NCBI RefSeq assembly: GCF_002994655.1
Contig: NZ_PPDL01000027.1
Location: 1 to 37,553 of the forward strand
Source: Corynebacterium sp. 13CS0277
GTDB taxonomy: Bacteria > Actinomycetota > Actinomycetes > Mycobacteriales > Mycobacteriaceae
Length of the DNA stretch: 37,553 nt
Direction of reading: 5' to 3'
Positions 25,679-34,013 of the stretch are shown here, in pieces. Position 1 is the stretch's first letter, and each line of letters opens with the position of its first letter. The translations under genes and the position numbers were made by a program. Under the pieces are notes generated by a model that saw only the letters and a program-made list of their open reading frames with translations, did not search any database and had not been told where the DNA came from.

Positions 25679-27271
25679 ATGAGTGCACATAATCACAATG
25701 TTTCCCCGGGGGATGCCGCACGCGAGCGCCTGCTGGATGAGGCGTTCGCCGACATGACGGACACCGCCACCACCCAGCGGGACGCGGCCACCGACGCCGC
25801 CCATTCGCTCGACAGCCTGCTGGAGCCAGCCCCCGACGCGCCGACGACCGGTGAACTCGACCTGGAGGCCCGCTCCAGTCTGCGCCGGCTGACCCGTGGG
25901 TCGAATATTCACGACACGGAGCAGTCCGACGGCTACGACGTGGAGTACCGCAAGCTGCGCCTGGAGAAGGTGGTGCTCGTGGGGGTGTGGACGCACGGCA
26001 CCCTGGCGGAGATCGACGCCAACATGGAGGAGCTGCGGGCGCTGGCGGAAACCGCTGGCTCCGAGGTCACCGAGATGCTCTACCAGAAGCGCGACAAGCC
26101 GGACGCGGGCACCTACATCGGGTCCGGCAAAGTCAAGGAACTCAAGGAGATCGTCCAGTCGACGGGCTCCGACACCGTGGTGTGCGACGGCGAACTGTCC
26201 CCGGGCCAGATGATCGCCCTGGAGAAGGCGCTCGACGTCAAGGTCATTGACCGCACCATGCTTATCCTCGACATCTTTGCCCAGCACGCGAAGTCGAAGG
26301 AAGGTAAAGCCCAGGTCGCACTCGCCCAGATGGAATACCTCATCACCCGCGTGCGCGGCTGGGGTGGGGCGCTGTCCCGCCAGGCGGGCGGCCGTGCCGG
26401 CTCGAACGGTGGTGTGGGTCTGCGTGGCCCCGGTGAGACGAAGATCGAAGCCGACCGCCGCCGCCTGCGCCAGGACATGGCGAAGCTGCGGAAAGAACTG
26501 GCGGGCATGAAGACCGCCCGTGACGTCAAGCGGGCGAAGCGGCAGGGCTCCACCATCCCGCAGATCGCGATCGCCGGCTACACCAACGCCGGCAAGTCCT
26601 CCCTCATCAACGCGATGACGGGGGCGGGTGTGCTGGTGGAGGACGCGCTGTTCGCCACCCTGGATCCCACGACCCGCCGCGCGGAACTCGCCGACGGCCG
26701 CGCCGTGGTGTTCACCGACACCGTCGGCTTCGTGCGGCACCTGCCGACCAGCCTGGTGGAGTCCTTCCGCTCCACCCTGGAAGAGGTCGTCGACGCGGAC
26801 CTCGTGCTGCACGTTGTGGACGGTAGCGATCCTTTCCCGCTCAAGCAGATCGACGCGGTGCGGACCGTTATCGCCGACATTGTGCGGGAGACCGGTGGGG
26901 ACGCCCCGCCGGAAATCATTGTGGTCAACAAGATTGACGCGGCAGACCCCCTGGTGCTTGCGGAGCTGCGCCACGCCGTCGATGATTGTGTGTTTGTGTC
27001 CGCGAAAACCAAGGAGGGCATCCCCGAGCTGGAGGCCCGGGTGGAGTTGTTCCTCAACTCCCTTGACGCTCACGTCACCCTGCTGGTGCCGTTCACCCGC
27101 GGAGACATTGTCGCCCGCCTGCATGAGCAGGGCACGGTGCTGGAGGAAACCTACCGGGAGGACGGCACCCTCATGGAGGTGCGCCTGCCGGGCTCGGTGG
27201 CGCAGGAGCTGCGCCACCTCCGCGTCGACGCCGACGGACACCCCCTGCCCGCCGACGAGGACGCCGTGTAA
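25679..27271 (+). CDS. hflX: GTPase HflX
   Basis: HflX is a ribosome-associated TRAFAC GTPase that splits or rescues stalled ribosomes under stress. The 530-aa protein has about 90 extra N-terminal residues, then the HflX N-domain (VVLVGVWTHGT, DAGTYIGSGKVKELKEIV, VIDRTMLILDIFAQHAKSKEGKAQVALAQMEYL). The linker has GGALSRQAGGRAGSNGGVGLRGPGE split across two conserved stretches, then the G-domain: G1 GYTNAGKS at 300–307, G3 DTVGF and G4 NKID. ATG 25679 has no ribosome site; AACAAT at 25664–25669 may be its -10. A clear terminator follows the gene. Confidence 0.95.
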   Translation: MSAHNHNVSPGDAARERLLDEAFADMTDTATTQRDAATDAAHSLDSLLEPAPDAPTTGELDLEARSSLRRLTRGSNIHDTEQSDGYDVEYRKLRLEKVVLVGVWTHGTLAEIDANMEELRALAETAGSEVTEMLYQKRDKPDAGTYIGSGKVKELKEIVQSTGSDTVVCDGELSPGQMIALEKALDVKVIDRTMLILDIFAQHAKSKEGKAQVALAQMEYLITRVRGWGGALSRQAGGRAGSNGGVGLRGPGETKIEADRRRLRQDMAKLRKELAGMKTARDVKRAKRQGSTIPQIAIAGYTNAGKSSLINAMTGAGVLVEDALFATLDPTTRRAELADGRAVVFTDTVGFVRHLPTSLVESFRSTLEEVVDADLVLHVVDGSDPFPLKQIDAVRTVIADIVRETGGDAPPEIIVVNKIDAADPLVLAELRHAVDDCVFVSAKTKEGIPELEARVELFLNSLDAHVTLLVPFTRGDIVARLHEQGTVLEETYREDGTLMEVRLPGSVAQELRHLRVDADGHPLPADEDAV

Positions 27272-27316
27272 GGCGCTCCGCACCGGATAACAGCCGTCGG
27301 CGCCGTCTGCGCCGCG

Positions 27317-27368
27317 CCCGCCCCGTGACAACGACCCGTGCGTCTTTGTCCCGGGGCGGGTTTTGTTT
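27317..27368 (+). terminator. Intrinsic terminator after hflX
   Basis: CCCGCCCCG (27317–27325) and CGGGGCGGG (27352–27360) pair, extended inward by GACAA/TTGTC, and TTTTGTTT follows. This is a canonical Rho-independent terminator. Confidence 0.88.
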
Positions 27369-27400
27369 CACCCGCCGCCAGCCTGCGATAATGGCGGCTC

Positions 27401-28684
27401 GTGAACACTTCCTGGGGTTGGACCGTCCACGGCGACGGCAAAACTATTGCACCGGGCGCAGTCGTCGCCCCCGAAGAACGACTCGCATGGTCCCGCACGA
27501 TCGGGATCGGCATGCAGCACGTCATCGCCATGTTTGGTGCGACGCTGCTGGTGCCCACCCTGACGGGGTTCCCCGTCAACACCACGCTGCTGTTCAGCGG
27601 CCTGGGCACCATGCTGTTCCTGCTCATCACCCGCAACCGCCTGCCCTCCTACCTGGGTAGTTCTTTTGCGTTCATCGCGCCGCTCATGGCGACACAGGGC
27701 GACGGCATTGCCGCCCAGCTCGGCGGCATCGTCGTCGCGGGCCTCGTCCTCATCGCCGTCGGCGTGGCGGTGAAAGTCGCCGGCAAGAGGGTCCTCGATG
27801 CAGCGATGCCGCCCGCGGTGACGGGTGCCATTGTGGCGCTCATCGGGTTGAACTTGGCGCCGGCGGCGACGAAGAACTTTGCGGAACAGCCGCTTGTCGC
27901 GCTGGTGACCTTGGTGACGATTCTGCTGGCGACCGTTGCCGGTCGCGGCATGGTCGCCCGCCTCGGCATCCTCATCGGCGTCATCGTCGGCTGGGTGTTC
28001 GCCGCTCTCTATGGGGCGCTGCCGGAGGGCACCTCGGAGACCATTGCGGCCGCCCCGTGGGTGGGATTGCCGCAGTTCCACACCCCGCAGTTTGAGCTCT
28101 CTGCCATCCTGGTGACACTGCCGGTGGTCATCGTCCTCATCGCGGAGAACGTCGGCCACGTCAAGGCAGTGTCCGCGATGACGGGCCGCAACTTGGATGA
28201 CCTGGCGGGCGATGCGCTCATCGCCGATGGTTTGGCGACGACTTTCGCCGGCGGTTTCGGCGGCTCCGGCACCACCACCTACGCGGAGAACATCGGTGTG
28301 ATGGCGGCGACGAAGGTGTACTCCACCGCCGCCTATTGGGTGGCGGCCGCCACGGCAGTGGCGTTGGCGTTCATCCCGAAGTTCGGGGCGCTGATCTTCA
28401 CCATTCCTACGGGTGTGCTGGGCGGCGCGACGCTCGTGCTCTACGGTCTCATCGGCATGCTGGGTGTGCGCATCTGGCAGGACAATGACGTGAACTTCAA
28501 CAACCCTGTCAACCTCACCACCGCCGCAGTGGCGCTCATCGCCGGCATCGGCAACCTCACCCTGACGGTGTTTGGTGTGGAGCTCGAGGGTATTGCCTGG
28601 GGTTCCGCCGGCATCATCGTGGTCTACCCGCTGTTGAAGAAGGCCTACGAGGTCCTCGGGGAGGGCAAGGGCGCCCGCTACTAG
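27401..28684 (+). CDS. Uracil permease (NCS2 family)
   Basis: This is a nucleobase:proton symporter of the UraA/UriT type; it imports uracil for salvage. The 427-aa protein has about 12–14 membrane segments and NCS2 signatures: QHVIAMFGATLLVPTLTG near the N-terminus, SSFAFIAP, and IAENVGHVKAVSAMTGRNLD, which carries the key Glu. GGFGGSGTTTYAENIGVMAATKVYST also matches. The start is GTG 27401; GATAAT at 27387–27392 (with an extended TGC) is eight bases upstream, predicting a leaderless message. Uracil rather than xanthine specificity is inferred from the motifs. Confidence 0.92.
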   Translation: MNTSWGWTVHGDGKTIAPGAVVAPEERLAWSRTIGIGMQHVIAMFGATLLVPTLTGFPVNTTLLFSGLGTMLFLLITRNRLPSYLGSSFAFIAPLMATQGDGIAAQLGGIVVAGLVLIAVGVAVKVAGKRVLDAAMPPAVTGAIVALIGLNLAPAATKNFAEQPLVALVTLVTILLATVAGRGMVARLGILIGVIVGWVFAALYGALPEGTSETIAAAPWVGLPQFHTPQFELSAILVTLPVVIVLIAENVGHVKAVSAMTGRNLDDLAGDALIADGLATTFAGGFGGSGTTTYAENIGVMAATKVYSTAAYWVAAATAVALAFIPKFGALIFTIPTGVLGGATLVLYGLIGMLGVRIWQDNDVNFNNPVNLTTAAVALIAGIGNLTLTVFGVELEGIAWGSAGIIVVYPLLKKAYEVLGEGKGARY

Positions 28685-28706
28685 CCCGCGGATCGGACAG
28701 ACACTG

Positions 28707-28785
28707 CAACACCCCGGACTCCTCGGTGCCGATATCCTGCCGCATGTCACGGCAACGGCGCGTGGGTGGAGCTTCCGGGGTGTTG
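28707..28785 (+). repeat. 12-bp inverted repeat after the uracil permease
   Basis: CAACACCCCGGA (28707–28718) is the exact reverse complement of TCCGGGGTGTTG (28774–28785), with a 55-base loop. It may form part of the permease transcript's 3' end; no T-run follows. Confidence 0.45.
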
Positions 28786-28873
28786 TGCTGTGCGGTGACG
28801 ATCCTGTCCCGCTGGCGCCACCGGCGGGCCAGCCACCCCGGAGCGACGCGATAGGGGAGCGGGCGGACAGACG

Positions 28874-28912
28874 ACACCCCCGGCGGAACCAAGGCGGTTC
28901 CACCGGGGGTGT
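28874..28912. terminator. Bidirectional terminator between the permease and ptsH
   Basis: ACACCCCCGG (28874–28883) and CCGGGGGTGT (28903–28912) pair, with an inner GGAACC/GGTTCC stem and a five-base loop. It lies between convergent genes. Confidence 0.78.
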
Positions 28913-28950
28913 GCGTGTTACTGGCCCTTCGGGGTCAGTCCAGTGGGGTG

Positions 28951-29220
28951 TTAGGCGTCGAGGTCCTGCTCGATGAGGGCAGCGATCTTCTCCACGGCCT
29001 CCGGGTTTTCGGAGGTGACGACGACCTGGTCGCCGTTCTCCGCGCCGAGAGCCATGATCATGAGGGAGGAGGCAGCCTCGGTGGGATCGTCGTCGTCCTC
29101 TTCACCAACGAGAGCGAGGAAGATGTCCTCGTCGAACTCGCTGGCAGCCTCAGCGATGATGGAGGCGGGGCGGGCGTGGAGGCCGACGGAGGAGCCGACG
29201 GTGACGGTCTTGGAAGCCAT
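28951..29220 (-). CDS. ptsH: Phosphocarrier protein HPr
   Basis: HPr carries phosphate from Enzyme I to the sugar-specific EIIA domains. The 89-aa protein has the phosphorylated H15 in GLHARPAS and the usual open-faced fold: VTVGSSVGLHARPASIIAEAA, then an acidic loop GEEDDDDP, then SSLMIMALGAENGDQV. The Ser46-type region lacks the classical SIMGVM context and HPr kinase is not expected in this lineage. AGAAAGG lies a few bases before ATG 29220. It is downstream of ptsF on the same strand but separated by about 640 bases, so it likely has its own promoter. Confidence 0.96.
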   Translation of the reverse strand: MASKTVTVGSSVGLHARPASIIAEAASEFDEDIFLALVGEEDDDDPTEAASSLMIMALGAENGDQVVVTSENPEAVEKIAALIEQDLDA

Positions 29221-29864
29221 GGTGGCAAACCTTTCTAGGACGTGTAACGTGTGACCCCCTTTCTACCCGGATTCTCAGCCGCGCGCAGAAGCGGCGGGTG
29301 GGAGCGGGCGGTGCCGGATGCTGTCGTGGCAGGCCACGCAATATAACGTCGGCACCCGGAGGGGAGTTCACGGGGTTATGAGGGGTGTGCGGCGGGGCTG
29401 GTGCACTGCGGCGAACACGGCGTGCGCCGCGCGTCGCTGTGATGTGCCCCGGATACACACGCCGGTGTGACCTAGCTTAGCCCGGATGTGGTTTTTCTGC
29501 CACGTCCCCCACATGCCGGCCACGAGGCGGGCGCGCGTCTGCGGCTGGGTCCCAGCGCCAGGCGATGCCACAGCCGTCATGGGGCGATGCCGTTGACGTG
29601 CGCCGATGCTCAGCTGGAGTGGCGTGCAGAATACGCCCGCGGCCCACGGGGTGCCGCAGTGGTGGAGCCGCTGAGTGATGTGGGGGTGTGCCCGACTCTG
29701 CTTGCTTGATGCCCTGATGCGCGCCCGCAAGGGCCGTCGAGGAGAAGCGAAGAACGCGGGCGGTGGCGCGCAGACAGCCCCCGCCGGAAGGGACCTGCGG
29801 GGGCTGCGTGCGACCTCGTGGCGGTGGCGGAGAAGGCCTGCGCCGAGGAGGGTATGTGGGGAGG
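29221..29864 (-). other. ptsF–ptsH spacer
   Basis: This 644-bp stretch has no gene I can support. It holds the ptsF terminator, a possible ptsH -10 (TATATT on the minus strand, 29345–29340), and a weak GlxR-like half site TGTGACCTAGCTTAGC at 29466–29481. The remainder is unexplained; a small RNA cannot be excluded. Confidence 0.4.
29776..29805 (-). terminator. Hairpin after ptsF
   Basis: AGCCCCCGC (29776–29784) and GCGGGGGCT (29797–29805) form a nine-bp stem with a twelve-base loop, about 60 bases past the ptsF stop on the minus strand. Confidence 0.6.
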
Positions 29865-31913
29865 TTAGGCCGCGTGGGCGGCGTGGGTGGCGGCGTTGTG
29901 TGCGGCGACCGCCTTGTTGGGCCACAGCTGCTTGAGCGCCACCACGGCCACCGCACTGACGACGGTGCCGGCGAGGATCGCGGCCAGGAAGCCCCACCAC
30001 GGGGAGATCGCGAACAGGACGAACAGGCCGCCGTGCGGGGCGCGGGAGCCCACACCGAGTGCCATCGACAGAGCGCCGGTGACCGCGCCGCCGGCCATCA
30101 TGGCGGGGATGACGCGGAAGGGATCCGCCGCCGCGAAGGGGATCGCACCCTCGGAGATGAACGACAGGCCGAGCAGCCACGCCGACTTGCCGTTCTCCTG
30201 CTCTGCGGGGGTGAACAGGTTCTTGCGCAGCACGGTCGCCAACGACAGCGCGATCGGGGGCACCATGCCGGCGGCCATGACAGCGGCCATGATCTTCATG
30301 CTGGCCTCGTCGCCGGTCGACAGGCCGGCGGTGGCGAACAGGTAGGCGGCCTTATTGACGGGGCCACCGAGGTCGAAGCACATCATGAGGCCGAGGATGA
30401 TGCCGAGCAGCACCGCCGAGGAACCGGACATGGAGTTCAGCCAGTCGCCGAGGCCGGTCATGATGTTGGCCAGGGGACGCCCCAGCACCAGGAACATCAG
30501 GGCGCCCACGAGCAGGGAGGTGAGCAGCGGAATGATCACCACGGGCATGAGGGAACCGACGATGCGGGGCACGCGCCGGCTGCCAATCCAGGCGGCGATC
30601 ACGCCGGCGAGGATGCCGGTGACCAGGCCGCCGATGAAGCCGGCACCCAAGGTGACGGAGATCGCGCCGCCGACGAAGCCGGGGGCGATGCCGGGGCGGC
30701 CGGCGATCGCGTAGGCAATGTAGCCGGACAGGGCGGCAACGATGAAGCCCATGGCCGCCTGGCCGATCGCGAAGAGCACCGCGCCGAGGTACAGCGCCCA
30801 CCCGGAGCGGTCGAAGGTCGTGAGCACCCCGTCGACGGTGACGTCGTGGCCCGGCAGGTTCGTCAGGGAGTACTCGGTGGCGATCGTCTGCCAGCCGCCG
30901 GCCATGTCATAGCCGCCGAAGAGGAACCCCAGGGCCAGCAGCAGGCCACCGGCGGCGACGAAGGGGATCATGTAGGACACGCCTGTCATGACGGCCTGCT
31001 GGATGCGCTTGGCCCATCCGAGCTGCGAATCGGCCTCAGCTTCCGCGGGCGCGGCCGCCACCGCATGGACGCGCGGTGCCTGCGGGTTGCGGGAGGCAGC
31101 CACAGCCTCCTCAATCATGAGGCGCGGCTCGTTGATGGCGCGCTTCACACCAGATTCGATGACGGGCTTGCCGGCGAAACGCTCACGATCCTTCACCCCA
31201 ACGTCGGTGGCGAAGATCACCGCATCCGCCGCGGCGATGACGTCAGCGGGCAGGGGAGTCACGGCGGAGGAACCCTGGGTCTCCACGACGAGGTCGACGC
31301 CATCCATCTCGGCCGCGGTCTGGGTGAGCGAATCGGCCGCCATGTAGGTGTGGGCGATGCCCGTCGGGCAGGCGGTGATCGCCACGATCCGGGTGGCAGC
31401 GGAATCGGCGGGGCTCGCGGCAGGGGCGGCGGCAGCGGCTTGAGCCGTCTTCTTCTTCGGCGCTGCGTCGAGGACGGCGGTGACCTCCGCGACGAGATCC
31501 TCCGGGGTGGCCGCACCCCGCAGAGCCGCAATGAAGTCCTTCCGCACGAGCGCCCGGGCTAGCTTCGACAGGATTTTCAGGTGTTCCTTGCCGCCGCCGG
31601 CCGGGGCGGCGATGAGGAACACGAGGTCGGCGTCGCCGTCCGGGCCACCAAAGGCTGCGGGGCGGCTGAGGCGCGCGAACGCCAGCGTCGGTTCCGTGAC
31701 CGCTTCTGAGCGGCAGTGGGGGATGGCGACGCCACCCGGCACGCCGGTATCCGACTTCGCTTCGCGCGCGAGAGCATCGGCGGCGAGGGTCTGCGCGTTA
31801 GTGGCGCGGCCGGCTGCGGCGACGAGCTGCGCCAGCTGGGGGATGACCTCGGCGGGGGTGGCGCCGAAATCGACGTCGAGCCGCACCAGGTCGGGGGTGA
31901 TGATGGTAGTCAT
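29865..31913 (-). CDS. ptsF: Fructose-specific PTS enzyme EIIABC
   Basis: This permease imports fructose while phosphorylating it to fructose-1-phosphate. The 682-aa fusion has, in order, EIIA (1–~150, phospho-His H66 in GVAIPHCRSE), an Ala-rich linker, EIIB (~174–275, phospho-Cys C182 in ITACPTGIAHTYMAAD) and the membrane EIIC (~310–670, about eight to nine hydrophobic segments, with GVSYMIPFVAAGGLLLALGFL and FDLGGPVNKAAYLFA). ATG 31913 has AAGGA just upstream; an in-frame extension to 32006 is not needed. It lies between fruK and ptsH in the order seen in C. glutamicum. Confidence 0.96.
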   Translation of the reverse strand: MTTIITPDLVRLDVDFGATPAEVIPQLAQLVAAAGRATNAQTLAADALAREAKSDTGVPGGVAIPHCRSEAVTEPTLAFARLSRPAAFGGPDGDADLVFLIAAPAGGGKEHLKILSKLARALVRKDFIAALRGAATPEDLVAEVTAVLDAAPKKKTAQAAAAAPAASPADSAATRIVAITACPTGIAHTYMAADSLTQTAAEMDGVDLVVETQGSSAVTPLPADVIAAADAVIFATDVGVKDRERFAGKPVIESGVKRAINEPRLMIEEAVAASRNPQAPRVHAVAAAPAEAEADSQLGWAKRIQQAVMTGVSYMIPFVAAGGLLLALGFLFGGYDMAGGWQTIATEYSLTNLPGHDVTVDGVLTTFDRSGWALYLGAVLFAIGQAAMGFIVAALSGYIAYAIAGRPGIAPGFVGGAISVTLGAGFIGGLVTGILAGVIAAWIGSRRVPRIVGSLMPVVIIPLLTSLLVGALMFLVLGRPLANIMTGLGDWLNSMSGSSAVLLGIILGLMMCFDLGGPVNKAAYLFATAGLSTGDEASMKIMAAVMAAGMVPPIALSLATVLRKNLFTPAEQENGKSAWLLGLSFISEGAIPFAAADPFRVIPAMMAGGAVTGALSMALGVGSRAPHGGLFVLFAISPWWGFLAAILAGTVVSAVAVVALKQLWPNKAVAAHNAATHAAHAA

Positions 31914-32033
31914 GGTGGGTCCTTCAGGGACGATCGGGCTCTCGGCCCACTGGTTCACAACGGTGGGTGGGAGAGCGAACACAGAGAAAAAGAGAGGGGG
32001 AGACACTCAGTGCGCGGCATGCCACGCACCGGG

Positions 32034-33008
32034 TTAGTCCCGCGGCAGGCGGGTGACGGTGACGTCTTCGGGGTGAATATCGTCGGGCGCGGGGATGGTC
32101 GTGCCGGGCAGGGACGCGGCCGTGGAGCCATACGCCATGGCGGACTGCAGCGCCTTGGTTTCGTCGGCGCCGCCCCGGCGGGCCATGACATAGCCGGCGA
32201 GGGAGGAATCACCGGCGCCGACGGTGGAGACCACCTCGATGCGCTGCGGTTGGGCGTGCCACGCCCCCTGGGCGTTGACGAGAACCGCGCCGGCAGCGCC
32301 CAGGGTGACGAGAACCTCCGTGACACCGCGATCGACGAGGCTGGCGGCGGCAGCTACGACGGGGGCGAAATCACCCTCGAGGGCACGGGCCTCCAGCTCC
32401 TCGCCGTCGACGCCGGCGATCTGGCCGAGTTCGATGCCGTTGGGTTTCATCAAGTCCGGGCCGGGGCCGTGGTCGAGAGAGGCAGCGAGTGCCACCAGGG
32501 GTGCGTCGGAGGTGTCGACGGCGATCTTGACGTGCGGGAGGTGGCTGCGCAGTTCGGAGACGAGCTGGGCGTACCAGTCGGTGGGGACACCCGGCGGCAG
32601 GGAACCAGCCATGACGACCCAGTCGGCGGCTGTCGCCGCGCCGACGAGCAAGCCCTCCAGCTTGGCGATGGTGGCGTGGTCGAGCTCCGGGCCGGGGCCG
32701 TTGAGCTTGCTGGTGGTGCCGTCCGGTTCGGTGATGGTGATGTTGGTGCGCACGCGGCCGTCAAAAAACACGGCCTGATACGGGATGCTGTCCTCCGTCA
32801 CGAGCTTGAGGAAGGGATCGTTGCCGGAGGCAGGGAACAGTGCCAGGGTGTCCAGGCCGGCGAGCGCGCAGGCGTGGGAGACGTTGATGCCTTTGCCGCC
32901 GGCGGTGCCGATGGTGGACTGGAGGCGCTGCACCGCGCCGCGGCGCAGCGGTTCCCCCAGCACCAGTGTCTGGTCCGTGGAGGGATTAGGGGTGAGGGTG
33001 AGAATCAT
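32034..33008 (-). CDS. fruK: 1-phosphofructokinase
   Basis: FruK phosphorylates fructose-1-phosphate, the PTS product, to fructose-1,6-bisphosphate. The 324-aa enzyme is a PfkB-family kinase with ILTLTPNPSTDQT at the N-terminus, TAGGKGINVSHA (residues 35–46), NGPGPELD, and the catalytic GAGDS motif at 264–268 with D267 as base. The start overlaps the fruR stop by four bases (ATGA), so regulator and kinase are coupled. ptsF begins 120 bases downstream in the same direction. Confidence 0.95.
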   Translation of the reverse strand: MILTLTPNPSTDQTLVLGEPLRRGAVQRLQSTIGTAGGKGINVSHACALAGLDTLALFPASGNDPFLKLVTEDSIPYQAVFFDGRVRTNITITEPDGTTSKLNGPGPELDHATIAKLEGLLVGAATAADWVVMAGSLPPGVPTDWYAQLVSELRSHLPHVKIAVDTSDAPLVALAASLDHGPGPDLMKPNGIELGQIAGVDGEELEARALEGDFAPVVAAAASLVDRGVTEVLVTLGAAGAVLVNAQGAWHAQPQRIEVVSTVGAGDSSLAGYVMARRGGADETKALQSAMAYGSTAASLPGTTIPAPDDIHPEDVTVTRLPRD

Positions 33009-33784
33009 GAACGGACAACCTTAATGTTGTGGGACTCGAGGAAGTGCTGGTAGTCGGTGGGGAGGCCATCGTCGGTGACGAGGATGTCGATGTCCTCGAA
33101 CTCTGCGAAGGTCACCAGGTAGTCCTGGTCGAACTTCGACGAGTCGGCGAGGACGACGGTCGTCTGCGAATGTTGGACCATCGCCCGCTTCACTGCGGCT
33201 TCCGCGGGGTCGGGGGTGGACATGCCGTGGTGGGTGCTGATGCCGTTGGTGCCTATGAAGGCGAAGTCGGCGCGGAGTTGGCGGATGGCTTCCGTGGCTT
33301 GCTCGCCGACGACGGCCTGGGTGTAGGCCTTGATCGTGCCTCCGATGAGGTTGACTCCCGTCATGCCCGCCGCGGCGAGGGTGGCTCCGGCGGGTAGGGA
33401 GTTGGTGACCACGGTCCAGCGGTGGCCGGCGTGGAGGGGGATGAGGGCTTCGGCGAGAGCCCCGGTGGTGGTGCCGGCGTCGAGGAGGATGCTGGCGGTG
33501 CCCTCAGGCAGGAGTGCTGCGGCCGCGCGGGCGATGGCGAGTTTCTGCTCGGCGTGGGCGTGTTCGTTGTGCCAGTAGGACGTTTCCTCTGCGGCGTTGG
33601 AACCCAGGGAGACGGCTCCGCCGTGCACGCGGGAGACTTTGCCTTGCTGTTCGAGGTACGACAGGTCGCGGCGGATGGTCTCCGGGGTGACCTGGTAGCG
33701 CTCGGCGAGCACGGCGACGCTGCCGTGTCCGACGGTGGCGATGTGGTCGGCGATGTGACTTCGCCGCTCTCTTACTGTGAGCAT
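33005..33784 (-). CDS. fruR: DeoR-family transcriptional regulator FruR
   Basis: The 259-aa protein is a DeoR/GlpR-type regulator: an N-terminal winged helix (about 1–57, VAVLAERYQVTPETIRRDLSYLEQQGKVSRVHGGA) and a C-terminal sugar-phosphate sensor with SILLDAGTTTGALAEAL, TNSLPAGATL, GTNGIS and VLADSSKF. Its place at the head of fruR–fruK–ptsF, divergent to ptsI, indicates control of fructose uptake, probably relieved by fructose-1-phosphate or a related phosphate. ATG 33784 is preceded by GGAGGTGA; an in-frame ATG at 33796 lies within that site and is less likely. Confidence 0.93.
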   Translation of the reverse strand: MLTVRERRSHIADHIATVGHGSVAVLAERYQVTPETIRRDLSYLEQQGKVSRVHGGAVSLGSNAAEETSYWHNEHAHAEQKLAIARAAAALLPEGTASILLDAGTTTGALAEALIPLHAGHRWTVVTNSLPAGATLAAAGMTGVNLIGGTIKAYTQAVVGEQATEAIRQLRADFAFIGTNGISTHHGMSTPDPAEAAVKRAMVQHSQTTVVLADSSKFDQDYLVTFAEFEDIDILVTDDGLPTDYQHFLESHNIKVVRS

Positions 33785-34013
33785 TCTCACCTCCATTGGT
33801 TTTGGTCGTTGATGCCACAGCCCGGGATGGTGGGGAAAACTCGTCACCATTGAGGGTTTACCAACATCTAAGCACAGATCGGGCGCTAGCGCATCCGAAA
33901 ACCCACAGAAACATGTTGCTTTTCCCACATTCCGTTTTTGGTTACTGCCGAATCGTGTCTCGACATTGGTGGTATGTTTAAAGAAACCCACAAGTGAGGA
34001 CAGGAACGCACCC
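33785..34013. promoter_or_regulatory. fruR–ptsI divergent control region
   Basis: The 229-bp region contains AAACCCACA twice (33899–33907 and 33984–33992), a related TTTTCCCACA near 33920, GTGGGGAAAA in the opposite sense near 33830, and the palindrome GCGCTAGCGC (33883–33892). TGGTATGTT ending at 33978 is an extended -10-like element for ptsI. FruR and SugR-type regulators are expected to act here; no site is assigned with confidence. Confidence 0.45.

Noticed and set aside
29466..29481. GlxR (CRP-like) site TGTGACCTAGCTTAGC between ptsF and ptsH
   Set aside because: Only nine of twelve fixed positions match and one half-site is lost; kept as a note in the spacer entry only.
29763..31562. 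Long plus-strand frame (599 codons) antisense to ptsF
   Set aside because: Low-complexity Gly/His/Asp-rich translation typical of the opposite frame of a GC-rich gene; ptsF is unambiguous.
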